Assembly: GCA_016177735.1 (NCBI GenBank)
Contig: JACOUS010000038.1
Location: 1-53,568, forward strand
DNA length: 53,568 bases
Direction of reading: 5' to 3'
DNA from: Ignavibacteriales bacterium
GTDB lineage: Bacteria > Bacteroidota > Ignavibacteria > Ignavibacteriales > Melioribacteraceae
Shown here piece by piece: positions 32,923-41,157 of the stretch. Each line of letters starts with the position of its first letter. Position 1 is the first letter of the stretch. The position numbers and the translations under genes were made by a program. The notes beneath the pieces were generated by a model. The model was not told the DNA's origin and ran no database searches. It worked only from the letters and a program-made list of their open reading frames with translations.

Positions 32923-33633
32923 TCAGAGTTTGTATTTTTTCAGAATTTTTTCTATTTCGCGTGCCCAGATTTTGTAACCTTCGGCTTTAAGATGTACGCC
33001 GTCCCACGTTAATTCGGGGCGCAAGTAATTATCTCTTGCAGCCGTTTTAGAATTTATGTCAATATAATCAATATTGTTCCTACTCGCATAATCGAAAAGT
33101 AATTTGTTTAGTTTATCTACTTCTTTGTTTCTGCCGAGATTTATTTCCGGTGTGCCGCCCCATTCCTTGGCATAATCCTTCGATGCATACGTTGTGGATT
33201 GAATTACCGGTATAATGTTTTGTGCTTTTAGTTCTTCGACTAATTTTATATAGCTGGCATAAATTTCTTCGATAGGAGTCCAGGCGTAAATATCATTTAA
33301 GCCGCCGAGTATAAAAACAATTTTCGGTTTCAGCATAAAAACATAATCGATACGTGCGAGATAACCGGTCAAAACGTCACCGGGAATTCCTCTGCCTACA
33401 ATATTGTGCCTTCCGAGCAGTTCACTCCAATTTGCGCCGGCTGTTAAAGAATTGCCGAGCATTACAATATCTGCTTGCCTGGTTTTGTAGATATCGTACA
33501 TTTCAAGCTGAAGGTCGTATGCCGCATTATTTTTATGCTTGAGGGTATCTTTTTTCTGCTGCTGAAAATTGTAAGCAGAAGGATTAATAAGTAAAATAAT
33601 TATCGCCGCAGCCGATAAAATTTTTTTATGCAT
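32923..33633 (-). CDS. Exported SGNH/GDSL hydrolase
   Basis: This protein of 236 residues has a signal peptide (MHKKILSAAAIIILLINPSA). All four SGNH blocks are present: Ser in VMLGNSLTAGANW (GNS), Gly in VGRGIPGDVLTGYL, Asn in FILGGLNDIYAWTP, and Asp/His in LTWDGVHLKAEGYKIWA. It resembles the platelet-activating-factor acetylhydrolase/TesA-like branch of small SGNH esterases acting in the periplasm. It is the first gene of the acyl-transfer cluster and is followed after 27 bases by a second, larger SGNH gene. Two SGNH proteins with one MBOAT recalls the AlgJ/AlgX or PatB arrangement. Confidence 0.92.
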   Translation of the reverse strand: MHKKILSAAAIIILLINPSAYNFQQQKKDTLKHKNNAAYDLQLEMYDIYKTRQADIVMLGNSLTAGANWSELLGRHNIVGRGIPGDVLTGYLARIDYVFMLKPKIVFILGGLNDIYAWTPIEEIYASYIKLVEELKAQNIIPVIQSTTYASKDYAKEWGGTPEINLGRNKEVDKLNKLLFDYASRNNIDYIDINSKTAARDNYLRPELTWDGVHLKAEGYKIWAREIEKILKKYKL

Positions 33634-33709
33634 TAGTCTGTTAATTTTTTATTTGGAAAAATTTGACATGTCCCTACAAATACATAAGCTTCTTGAAAAA
33701 CTCAAAAAC

Positions 33710-35398
33710 TTATTCTTTCCCTTCGATGCCTTCAAGCTTTTTTTCGTGCTCGGAGATTTTGAACTTCAGATTCTTCTCCATTGCAATCAGTTCCGAAATC
33801 TTGGAAGTAAATTCTTCTTTCTGCGTTTCAACCTGAGCCGTCTCGATTTTTAGCTGGCGAACTTCATTCTTCTGTTTGGCAATTTGACTTTTCAATTCGT
33901 CAAGTTCGCGCTGGCTCTCGGCAATTTCAATCGTAATTTTTTGTTTGTTGTCTTCAAGTGCGGAATAACTGTCGTTGGTTTGTGTGAAGATCATTCTCAA
34001 TTCTTTTTCGAGCGCATCCTTTTTCATTTCAAGCCCGTCGGATTCTGCTTTGATCTGAATTAAATAATTGCGCTGTTTGTTGATTTTGTCTTTTAACGCC
34101 GCCGCTTCTTCGTTTAGTTCGTTCTGCTGTTCTTTCAGGCTTGATATTATTTGCTCTGCAGTGTTCCGTTCCTTCTGCAGAATTTTTGTTAAGCCGCCGT
34201 ATTCGGCAATCTGGGACGCTTTTTCAAGAAGTGTTTTTTCTTTCTGCGAAATCTCTTTTTCTTTTTCAAGCATTTCCTGGCGCAAAATATTGAGCCGGCT
34301 TTTTGTGCTGTTCAAATCTTCGGAAAAACGTGAAAGAATTTGTGCAAAATTATTTTCTACGCGGAGATGGCTTTCCTCGATTTCAAATTTTCTTTTCTCG
34401 AGTTCATCCAAAATTTTTTGTTTGCCGGCTACCGACTCGGTTAAAGTTTCTTCTGCTTTTTTAAGCTGAAGGATTTTTTCCTGAATTTCACTTTTTACGA
34501 GTTCGAATTTTCTTACGTCTTCTGCAAGAATCGTCTGTTTATTGCCGAGTTGTTTTACTTCTTCTTCAAGTTTAGAAATTGTTTCTTTGTGAAAGTTGAA
34601 TCTGTTTTCGAAATCATCGTACTCGTTTTGTTTCTGTCTCAGTTCGTCTGAAAGCTGATCGCGGCGGCTGATATATTCGGTGTATAATTTTTCTTTTTCG
34701 GAAAGTTGAATTACCAGCGAAGCAATCGAATTTTCCAGATTGGATTTGATTTCTTCGCTTAAAGAAATTTTTTCGTCGAGATTTTGTATCAGCGAATATT
34801 TTTTGTTCTCTTCGAGCCGCAGTTGATTTATTTTTTCCGCGGCTTGCTCTTCCGCTTCTTTTATTTTGTTTAGTGCTTCTTCAACACTGCCGCCGTATTG
34901 TTCAATCATGGTTTGTAATTTTTCTTCTTCTTCTCGAAGAACGGCAGTGCTTGCTTGACGTTCGTTAAACTCGTAGTTCAGTTTTTCCAATGCGGAAGTT
35001 AACTCATCGTACCGCCGGTTTAATTGTTCGATTTGTTCTTGTTTTGACGAAACAGTCTGTAAATGTTCGCCGGTGATATCGGTAGCGGCGTTCAATTCAA
35101 TTATGGAATTTTCGAGTGCAGATTTCTTTGCCGTTAATTCCGAAATTTCGTTATCCAAATCTTCTGCGCGCTGTTTCTGCGGTTCGATCTGATCTTCAAA
35201 TTCTTTTAATTGTTTTTTTATCTGATCATTCTTTTGGGAAAGTTCCGAGAGTTCTTTGCGTCCATCGGATATTTTGTTGTCGAGTTCGGCAAGACTTTGA
35301 TGCTTCTGAACAAATGAATGGAGTGTATTTTTTAACTCGTCATTTTCTTCTATTAACTTTTCAAGTTCACCCTTGGTCTTTGATGAGAATAATCCCAT
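33710..35398 (-). CDS. Large coiled-coil protein
   Basis: This protein of 562 residues is predicted to be helical from about residue 10 almost to the end. It shows heptads rich in Leu, Glu, Lys and Gln (KISDGRKELSELSQKNDQIK, EEEVKQLGNKQTILAEDVRK). It has no signal peptide, no membrane segment and no catalytic motif; the N-terminus is MGLFSSKTKGELEKLIEEND. Coiled coils of this size serve as scaffolds, cytoskeletal filaments or segregation proteins; SMC-like ATPase motifs are absent. It precedes the SGNH gene by 77 bases on the same strand, but a functional tie is not shown. Confidence 0.8.
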   Translation of the reverse strand: MGLFSSKTKGELEKLIEENDELKNTLHSFVQKHQSLAELDNKISDGRKELSELSQKNDQIKKQLKEFEDQIEPQKQRAEDLDNEISELTAKKSALENSIIELNAATDITGEHLQTVSSKQEQIEQLNRRYDELTSALEKLNYEFNERQASTAVLREEEEKLQTMIEQYGGSVEEALNKIKEAEEQAAEKINQLRLEENKKYSLIQNLDEKISLSEEIKSNLENSIASLVIQLSEKEKLYTEYISRRDQLSDELRQKQNEYDDFENRFNFHKETISKLEEEVKQLGNKQTILAEDVRKFELVKSEIQEKILQLKKAEETLTESVAGKQKILDELEKRKFEIEESHLRVENNFAQILSRFSEDLNSTKSRLNILRQEMLEKEKEISQKEKTLLEKASQIAEYGGLTKILQKERNTAEQIISSLKEQQNELNEEAAALKDKINKQRNYLIQIKAESDGLEMKKDALEKELRMIFTQTNDSYSALEDNKQKITIEIAESQRELDELKSQIAKQKNEVRQLKIETAQVETQKEEFTSKISELIAMEKNLKFKISEHEKKLEGIEGKE

Positions 35399-35481
35399 TC
35401 GCAGAAGTCTCCCCGACTATTGATTTATCTCTAATACTTAAATTAAAGATAATAAACTTTACCAAAATAAGCCTCACTTTA

Positions 35482-35883
35482 TTAATCCGATACTGCTGTT
35501 TGTTCTTGCCTGATTGTGTTGAGAGAGAGGATGTAGCCGCTTACGCCAAGTGCGATTCCGATGAGCAGAATTCTAACCCACATTGTTTGCGTGAAAAAAA
35601 TTACCGATGAGCCGATTGCAATAGTTACCATCGTAACGGCAATGATCTTTGCTTTGAGCGGCATGCCGCGGTGTTCTCGGTAATCACGGATAAACTTGCC
35701 GAACCGCGGATGATTTATCAGCCAGTTGTAAAAACGTTCCGAACTTTTTGCAAAGCACCATGCGGCAAGTATAAAAAATATTGTTGTGGGCAAGATCGGC
35801 ACAAAAATTCCGATGGTTCCCATTGCTACAAAAAGCCAGCCGAGAGCAATTAAAAAATATTTATAGAATATTTTTGATTTCAT
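35482..35883 (-). CDS. DUF454 (YbaN-like) inner membrane protein
   Basis: I start at the ATG at 35883; the longer frame begins with GTG. The protein of 133 residues matches the DUF454 pattern: LGWLFVAMGTIGIFVPILPT near the N-terminus, then AAWCFAKSSERFYNWLINHP and the FGKFIRDYREHRGMPLKAK loop, followed by two more hydrophobic helices. It is a small inner membrane protein with no established function. Its neighbours (coiled coil and RfbA) give no clear clue. Confidence 0.88.
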   Translation of the reverse strand: MKSKIFYKYFLIALGWLFVAMGTIGIFVPILPTTIFFILAAWCFAKSSERFYNWLINHPRFGKFIRDYREHRGMPLKAKIIAVTMVTIAIGSSVIFFTQTMWVRILLIGIALGVSGYILSLNTIRQEQTAVSD

Positions 35884-35995
35884 TTTTGTTACAGAAATTT
35901 TATTCGCCACTCACGGCATATCTTGTAGAACGCAGATAACCCGTCAAAAGAAACGCCGGGCAAGCACTGACGGCACAAATTTTCGCGGATAAAAT

Positions 35996-36859
35996 CTAAT
36001 CATCCAGCACTTTTATAAGATATTCTTTGTAAAGAGAATTGGGAATGCTCTCAATCAATTTGGCGAATTGATCCCGGTTAATAAAACCTTGATTGTACGC
36101 TATCTCTTCAATGCACGCAACTTTCAATCCTTGTCTGTCTTCTATTACACCGAAGAACTGCGAAGCTTTGAGAAGTGCTTCCGGCGTTCCGGTATCGAGC
36201 CAGGCAACGCCTCTGCCGATCCTTTCAACATTCAATTCGCCGAGCCGCAGATATTCTCTGTTCACATCGGTTATCTCCAATTCTCCGCGCGCCGATGGTT
36301 CTAAATTTTTTGAGATGTTGACAATTTTGTTGTCGTACACATAAAGACCGGGCACGGCAAAATTTGATTTCGGGTCTTTCGGTTTTTCTTCGATGCTGAT
36401 TGCTTTGCCGTTTCCGTCAAATTCAACGATGCCGTAACGCTGCGGATCGGTAACTTGATATGCAAATATTGTTGCACCGCTGTTATTCTCTTGAACGGAT
36501 TTGTAAAAGAAATCCAACTTGCCGTAAAAAATGTTATCGCCCAAAATTAGCGAGACGGAATCATCACCGATAAATTTTTCGCCGATCACAAAAGATTCTG
36601 CAATGCCGCGCGGCGCCGGTTGAACTGCATAACTAATTTTTAAACCGACATGCGAGCCGTCTTCAAATAATTTTTTGTAAAGGGGAATCGTATCTTCGTT
36701 CGAGATGATCAAAATTTCTTTGATGCCGGCAAGCATTAAAACGGAAAGCGGATAGTAGATCAGCGGCTTGTCGTAAATTAATGTGAGCTGTTTGCTGTAA
36801 ACTTTTGAGATCGGGTACATTCTTGTTCCCGAACCTCCGGCAAGTACTATTCCTTTCAT
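35996..36859 (-). CDS. rfbA: Glucose-1-phosphate thymidylyltransferase
   Basis: This protein of 287 residues is a full-length RmlA/RfbA. The nucleotide-binding signature is GIVLAGGSGTRMYPISKVYS followed by KQLTLIYDKPLIYYPLSVLM; further family blocks are SLILGDNIFYG, FAYQVTDPQRYGIVEFD and GRGVAWLDTGTPEALLKASQ. It makes dTDP-glucose, the first step of dTDP-rhamnose and other deoxysugar pathways. The other rfb genes are not adjacent, so this copy is detached. It ends 112 bases before the start of the DUF454 gene and follows an exported unknown protein by 15 bases. Confidence 0.95.
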   Translation of the reverse strand: MKGIVLAGGSGTRMYPISKVYSKQLTLIYDKPLIYYPLSVLMLAGIKEILIISNEDTIPLYKKLFEDGSHVGLKISYAVQPAPRGIAESFVIGEKFIGDDSVSLILGDNIFYGKLDFFYKSVQENNSGATIFAYQVTDPQRYGIVEFDGNGKAISIEEKPKDPKSNFAVPGLYVYDNKIVNISKNLEPSARGELEITDVNREYLRLGELNVERIGRGVAWLDTGTPEALLKASQFFGVIEDRQGLKVACIEEIAYNQGFINRDQFAKLIESIPNSLYKEYLIKVLDD

Positions 36860-36874
36860 CTGCCTTCCGTTTTG

Positions 36875-37639
36875 TTAATCACCAACTGAAATATAAGCCG
36901 TTTTGATTAATATTTCCTTTTCGTTGAAGATGTTGATTTTGTACTCTCCCTTTTGAGGAAACGTGTGTTTGAAATAAGTATCGTTCCATTCTTCATCGAT
37001 CTCAAATTTTTTTGAATCTATAAATTGATCGAAGTCGGTGTTGGGTTTTATTCTCCGCCAGATATTTACAAGAAGTTTGCCCGTGCCAAGCGGCTTATCA
37101 TTTATAACATAGATATAAACTTCTCCGCCGCTTTTGTTTAACGAAATTCTGCTCAAAAAATTTTGCGGCTTCCCGTCCTCAATTCTCGTTGTAAAAAGAA
37201 TTTTCAAGTTGGGTAAAAGTTCGTTTATCGATTTGATCGAATTCTTTTTCGGTTCGACTTTTTTAACGGTGAGCAGAGCCGAAGCTGATTTATTCCGTTT
37301 GAAATCCGTAAAATAAATTTCATAATTTCCTTCGCGAGTGAATGTGTAATCTTCCACAAGTCGTTTATTGCTTGTTGTTGTGTGAAGCATCTTGCTGAAG
37401 AGATTGATTTTGCTTCCGTTGTTGATTTTATCGATGAACAGAAAAATAAATTTTTGCGTGATCGGTTCTTTGCCGTTATCAAAAATTATAGAGACGGTTT
37501 GGTTTTCGGTTATTGTTTTGTTCGTGATTAAATCTACCGGTTCGCCGCTTTCCGTGTGTGCTCTGGAAATGAAAATCTGCTGCGAGTAAACTTGTGAAGA
37601 AAGTAAGAGAAGAAATATTAGCAGACTAATTTTGCTCAA
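36875..37639 (-). CDS. Exported protein of unknown function
   Basis: This protein of 254 residues has a signal peptide (LLIFLLLLSSQVYSQQ). The only start in reach is TTG at 37639, read as MSKISLL. I do not recognise a family. The middle (about 45-125) and the last 90 residues look like two beta-sandwich modules (YTFTREGNYEIYFTDF, FPQKGEYKINIFNEKE), which share an x-G-x-Y-x-I pattern near their ends, as in Ig-like or macroglobulin-like folds. It precedes rfbA by 15 bases on the same strand. An envelope or secreted location is likely; a role is not. Confidence 0.7.
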   Translation of the reverse strand: MSKISLLIFLLLLSSQVYSQQIFISRAHTESGEPVDLITNKTITENQTVSIIFDNGKEPITQKFIFLFIDKINNGSKINLFSKMLHTTTSNKRLVEDYTFTREGNYEIYFTDFKRNKSASALLTVKKVEPKKNSIKSINELLPNLKILFTTRIEDGKPQNFLSRISLNKSGGEVYIYVINDKPLGTGKLLVNIWRRIKPNTDFDQFIDSKKFEIDEEWNDTYFKHTFPQKGEYKINIFNEKEILIKTAYISVGD

Positions 37640-37673
37640 TTGTGAAATCTAACTTTGAATGACTACGGACAAA

Positions 37674-37706
37674 TATAAATAAAAAAACCGCCCCGAAAGG
37701 CGGTTT
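37674..37706 (-). terminator. Rho-independent terminator of cydAB
   Basis: On the minus strand AAACCGCC and GGCGGTTT form an 8-base-pair stem (arms at 37685-37692 and 37699-37706) with a 6-base loop, followed by a long T run (37674-37687 as A on the plus strand). It lies 25 bases after the cydB stop. Confidence 0.9.
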
Positions 37707-37730
37707 GAAAATTGCAGATGTTTTTTCAAC

Positions 37731-38750
37731 TCAATAACTATCCTTTGAAATAACAACCTTCCCTTTGAAGACGCGGTAAATAAAAATTGTGTAGCCGATA
37801 ACAAGCGGCATACCGATTAATGCGATTATCAACATTGTTGTTAATGTGTATTGCGATGACGATGCGTTGTATGCCGTCAAACTGTATTCAAGATTTGTGG
37901 AGGAAGGTACAAGTCTCGGAAACAAACTAACCGCGCTCAAACCGATTATTGTCGCAATCAGAGTTGAAGATGCGAGAAATGTTCTGAAATATTTTCCGCT
38001 CTTCAATCCGATCGGAATATAAAATATCGAGCCGAGCAGCAGCAAAAACAAAATCCAGAACAAAGGTTTCTTCATTATTCCGTCGAACAGATGCGGTGCA
38101 AAGAAAAATGTTGCAAGTGTTGCGAGGAAATATAGGAGTACAAAAGCAATCCATGATCTGCTTGCCCATGTTATCATTCGTTCAAGCTGCACGCCGGATG
38201 TTTTCATCGTCATATAAATTGCGCCGTGCATTGTGAACAGAACAACTCCAAGCAGACCAATAATTATTGCGTACGGATTGAGCAGACCGAAAAACGAACC
38301 GGTGAACATTCCGTTCGCATCGATTGGAATTCCTCTTAAAATATTTCCGAAGGCAACCGAAAGTAGAAGTGCAATCAAAAAACTTCCCAAGCCGAACGAC
38401 CAATCCCAAATTAATTTGTATTTGTCATCGAGAACTTTCCCTCTAAATTCGAAAGAGACAGCGCGCAAAATTAATGCGGTTAACAAAAGCATCAGTGCAA
38501 GATAAAATCCGCTGAAGACTGTTGCGTACACAATGGGGAAAGCGGCAAACAAAGCACCGCCGCCGGTTAAAAGCCACACTTCATTACCATCCCAAACCGG
38601 ACCGATTGCATTTATGTTGATTCTTTTTTCCGTTTCATCTTTTGTGAAAAGATGAAGTACGCCGACTCCGAGATCGAACCCGTCGAGAATTGCGTAGCCG
38701 ATAATCAAAACACCGACAAGCAAAAACCAAATTGTGTTTAAGTCTATCAT
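37731..38750 (-). CDS. cydB: Cytochrome bd oxidase subunit II
   Basis: This protein of 339 residues has nine hydrophobic segments and the conserved start FLLVGVLIIGYAILDGFDLG followed by VGVLHLF, with the acidic residues lining the proton path (DGFDLG). Other family blocks are GPVWDGNEVWLLTGGGALFA and FPIVYATVFSGFYLALMLLL. With CydA it forms the high-affinity quinol oxidase that reduces oxygen to water without pumping. Its ATG overlaps the cydA stop (ATGA). No cydX-like small ORF is seen after it; a terminator follows. Confidence 0.97.
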   Translation of the reverse strand: MIDLNTIWFLLVGVLIIGYAILDGFDLGVGVLHLFTKDETEKRININAIGPVWDGNEVWLLTGGGALFAAFPIVYATVFSGFYLALMLLLTALILRAVSFEFRGKVLDDKYKLIWDWSFGLGSFLIALLLSVAFGNILRGIPIDANGMFTGSFFGLLNPYAIIIGLLGVVLFTMHGAIYMTMKTSGVQLERMITWASRSWIAFVLLYFLATLATFFFAPHLFDGIMKKPLFWILFLLLLGSIFYIPIGLKSGKYFRTFLASSTLIATIIGLSAVSLFPRLVPSSTNLEYSLTAYNASSSQYTLTTMLIIALIGMPLVIGYTIFIYRVFKGKVVISKDSY

Positions 38751-40081
38751 ACTGTTGCCTCCTCCGGTTGTAACGGTTCCGGACCGTGTTTAATTTCTTT
38801 TACAAGCAGATAAATAAAAAGTGAACCGAGAAGTAAATAGATAATTCCAAAAAGAATAATTGAGAATAAAATTTCGCCGGCAGAAACCGTGATTGAAGCG
38901 GCTTCGCTTGTTTTCATAAGTTTGTAAACAATCCACGGTTGTCTTCCAACTTCTGCGGCAATCCATCCGAGCTGGCATGCAATTAACGGAAGCGGAATCG
39001 ACCAGATCAGCAGCTTCAATAATTTTTTGCTCTCCCAAAGAGTTTTCTTCCAAAGTTTGTATGTAGAAAGAGCCATCACAAAAATGAAAAACATGCCGAG
39101 CAGAACCATGTTATGATATGAAACAAAAGTTAAAAAGAGCGGAGGAATTTCATCTTGCGGAAATTCATTGATCCCTTTGATCTTCGCATTGACATCTCCG
39201 AAAGCGAGCCAGCTCAACAAACCCGGAATTTCAATCGGAGCTTTTAAATCCGGCGGATCATCAACCGGCACGGCAAAAATCATAATCGGTGCGCCGGTTT
39301 GTGTAGTGTACAATCCCTGAATTGCGGCAAATTTTTCAGGCTGGGTCTGTGCAACCTGTCTGCCGTGTTCGTGCCCGAAGGGAAATACTTCGAGAAGTGA
39401 AACGATCAAACCGAAAATTACAGCGGTCTTCATTGCTTTCTTTGCGGCATCCAAATCTTTTCCTTTAATGATTAGATAAGCAGCAACGCCAGCCATTAAA
39501 AATGCACCGGAAATTAGCGATGCATCAAAAGTATGAAAGAAACGGGGCAGTGTTGAAGGATTAAAAACAGCCGCCCAAAAATCAGTTAACTCTGCACGTC
39601 CGTTGCGGATTACATATCCAGCCGGTGTTTGCTGCCACGAGTTTGCAACCAAAATCCAGAATGCAGAAATTGTTGAACCGACTGCAACCATAAAAATTGA
39701 AAACCAATGAACGCCTTTCGATACTTTGTTTCTTCCGAAAAGATAAAGACCGAGAAAAGTTGATTCGAGGAAGAAAGCAAATACTCCTTCTGCGGCAAGC
39801 GGCGCACCAAAAACATCACCGACAAATTTGGAATACTCAGCCCAGTTTGTGCCGAATTGAAATTCCATTACTACACCGCTTGCAACACCCACCGCAAAAA
39901 TTAATCCCAATATCTTCCCAAAAAATTTTCCGATCCTCGCATAAACTTCATTTTTCTTTTTCCAGCCGAGAGCTTCAACAATAACCAAAAGCCATGCAAG
40001 CCCGATTGTTAACGGCGGAAAGAGAAAGTGAAACCCGATTGTAAGTGCGAATTGAAGACGCGCTAATAATACCGGATCCAT
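38747..40081 (-). CDS. cydA: Cytochrome bd oxidase subunit I
   Basis: This protein of 444 residues starts DPVLLARLQFALTIGFHFLF, with the haem b595 His in GFHFLF. Further blocks are GVVMEFQFGTNWAEYSKFVG, the haem b558 His in LPRFFHTFDASLISGAF and the quinone-site motif AAEVGRQPWIVYKLMKTSEA. The length points to the short Q-loop form. It reduces oxygen at low concentration, fitting a facultative or microaerobic life style. The Rrf2-type regulator gene upstream (146-base gap) ends on the same strand and is a natural controller, which is inference. Confidence 0.97.
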   Translation of the reverse strand: MDPVLLARLQFALTIGFHFLFPPLTIGLAWLLVIVEALGWKKKNEVYARIGKFFGKILGLIFAVGVASGVVMEFQFGTNWAEYSKFVGDVFGAPLAAEGVFAFFLESTFLGLYLFGRNKVSKGVHWFSIFMVAVGSTISAFWILVANSWQQTPAGYVIRNGRAELTDFWAAVFNPSTLPRFFHTFDASLISGAFLMAGVAAYLIIKGKDLDAAKKAMKTAVIFGLIVSLLEVFPFGHEHGRQVAQTQPEKFAAIQGLYTTQTGAPIMIFAVPVDDPPDLKAPIEIPGLLSWLAFGDVNAKIKGINEFPQDEIPPLFLTFVSYHNMVLLGMFFIFVMALSTYKLWKKTLWESKKLLKLLIWSIPLPLIACQLGWIAAEVGRQPWIVYKLMKTSEAASITVSAGEILFSIILFGIIYLLLGSLFIYLLVKEIKHGPEPLQPEEATV

Positions 40082-40181
40082 AGTTACTCCTTTTGTTGAT
40101 TAAGTTGATGTTGAATTTTGCATAAAGAGTTTGCAGCACAACAGCTACTCAGAAAAATTTTACTATACTATTTATATCTCT

Positions 40182-40237
40182 GAACTCATCCCCCGCCTCT
40201 TCACTTAAATTTATCCGCCTTGGCGAATTAGGGTGAG
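40182..40237. repeat. Dispersed repeat, copy 2, overlapping the 3' end of the Rrf2 gene
   Basis: GAACTCATCC, CTTAAATTTATCCGCC and GGGTGAG match the reverse complement of 31334-31390. The repeat provides the stop codon and the last residues of the Rrf2 protein (40228-40237). Confidence 0.6.
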
Positions 40238-40665
40238 TCCGTAAGTTTCTTTCTGTTCAATTTGTTTTGCTCTGCGAGATATTTAACGGAACGATTTGCA
40301 AGAACTTCTTTTAGTTTATCTTGCGCTTCAATCCAAACACAATGAACCGAGCACCAGCTTGTTCTGTTACAGAAATCCGGCGACAGCAGACATTTATTCA
40401 AAAAGATTTTTCCTTCGATTGCTTCGATAACTTCGAGCAGAGAAATTTCATCCGAAGATTTTGCGAGTTTTATTCCGCCGCCGTTTCCTCTTTGCGAAAC
40501 TAAAATTCCGGCTTTGGTTAATTGAGGTATTATCTTTCGTAAGTATTGGTCGGGGATTCCGCACTCGAGTGCTAGTTCGGTGATCTGGAAACCTATCCGG
40601 TCTATGTTTTCCGAAACGAAAACCAAAACACGAATTGCATATTCACCGGTGAGCGTTAACTCCAT
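40228..40665 (-). CDS. Rrf2 family transcriptional regulator with cysteine cluster
   Basis: I start at the ATG at 40665 (MELTLTGEYAIRVLVFVSEN), the usual Rrf2 start; the longer frame adds 35 residues and would read through a palindrome. The winged helix is clear: FQITELALECGIPDQYLRKI, PQLTKAGILVSQRGNGGGIK. Four cysteines follow in KCLLSPDFCNRTSWCSVHC (about residues 92-110), in the position where IscR, NsrR and RirA bind an iron-sulfur cluster. The protein should sense oxygen, nitric oxide or iron. It stands before cydAB, whose expression often follows such signals. The stop lies inside a dispersed repeat. Confidence 0.92.
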   Translation of the reverse strand: MELTLTGEYAIRVLVFVSENIDRIGFQITELALECGIPDQYLRKIIPQLTKAGILVSQRGNGGGIKLAKSSDEISLLEVIEAIEGKIFLNKCLLSPDFCNRTSWCSVHCVWIEAQDKLKEVLANRSVKYLAEQNKLNRKKLTDSP

Positions 40666-40714
40666 ATAGCCTGTCTTTTTTGATTTGTTATCATCATTAA
40701 AACAAGAACCATAC

Positions 40715-40741
40715 CAAATGTGACAAAGTTTGTCATATTTG
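40715..40741. promoter_or_regulatory. Candidate Rrf2 operator
   Basis: TGACAAA-G-TTTGTCA (40721-40735) is a perfect inverted repeat around one base. With CAAAT/ATTTG outside it forms a 27-base palindrome broken at only one flanking pair. It lies 50-76 bases upstream of the Rrf2 start, as expected for self-control. No second copy is visible before cydA. Confidence 0.55.
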
Positions 40742-40770
40742 AAAACGATGAAAAACTTAACAAAATTCAA

Positions 40771-41157
40771 TTAATGAAATAAGACGGCTCGTAGCCTTTT
40801 TGCCGTTTTTGAAAATAAAATGATGATGATTATCAGAAATAAAAAAAGTTTGTGAAAAGAACTGAAGTCAGCAGCACTCTTTTTTGCAAAACAGAATTAG
40901 TGTTAACTGGTTGTGTTATTAAAACTGACGAATGCCTTTGGAAACTGTTTCCCCGAAGGAGCCCTTTGGACAGCAGTTTATTAATAATGCTTTTTAATTC
41001 ACACAAGCGTTACCAATATTTTTTATAGGGGAAGAGAGACGAAGAATGTTTATAAAATCACAGTAGTTGTTTTTAGATTTGATTATTTTGTACGTGTCCA
41101 CTCATCCTAAATTTCTTTTGGCTTTTGTAATCAAAAAAAATCCTCAAAGGGCAGATT
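40771..41157. other. Intergenic region before the histidine kinase
   Basis: I see no gene here. A small stem-loop, CCGAAGG-AGC-CCTTTGG (40953-40969, one G-T pair), is preceded by GGAAACTGTTTCC-like sequence; together they look like another palindromic repeat. The kinase has AAAGGG shortly before its ATG. Confidence 0.4.

Noticed and set aside
35482-40081. A capsule or O-antigen gene cluster around rfbA
   Set aside because: Only rfbA is present; the neighbours are a DUF454 protein, an unknown exported protein and cydAB, with no glycosyltransferase or other rfb gene.
40666-40770. 35-residue N-terminal extension of the Rrf2 regulator
   Set aside because: Rrf2 proteins start at the MELTLTGEYA position; the extension covers the palindrome and lacks family similarity.
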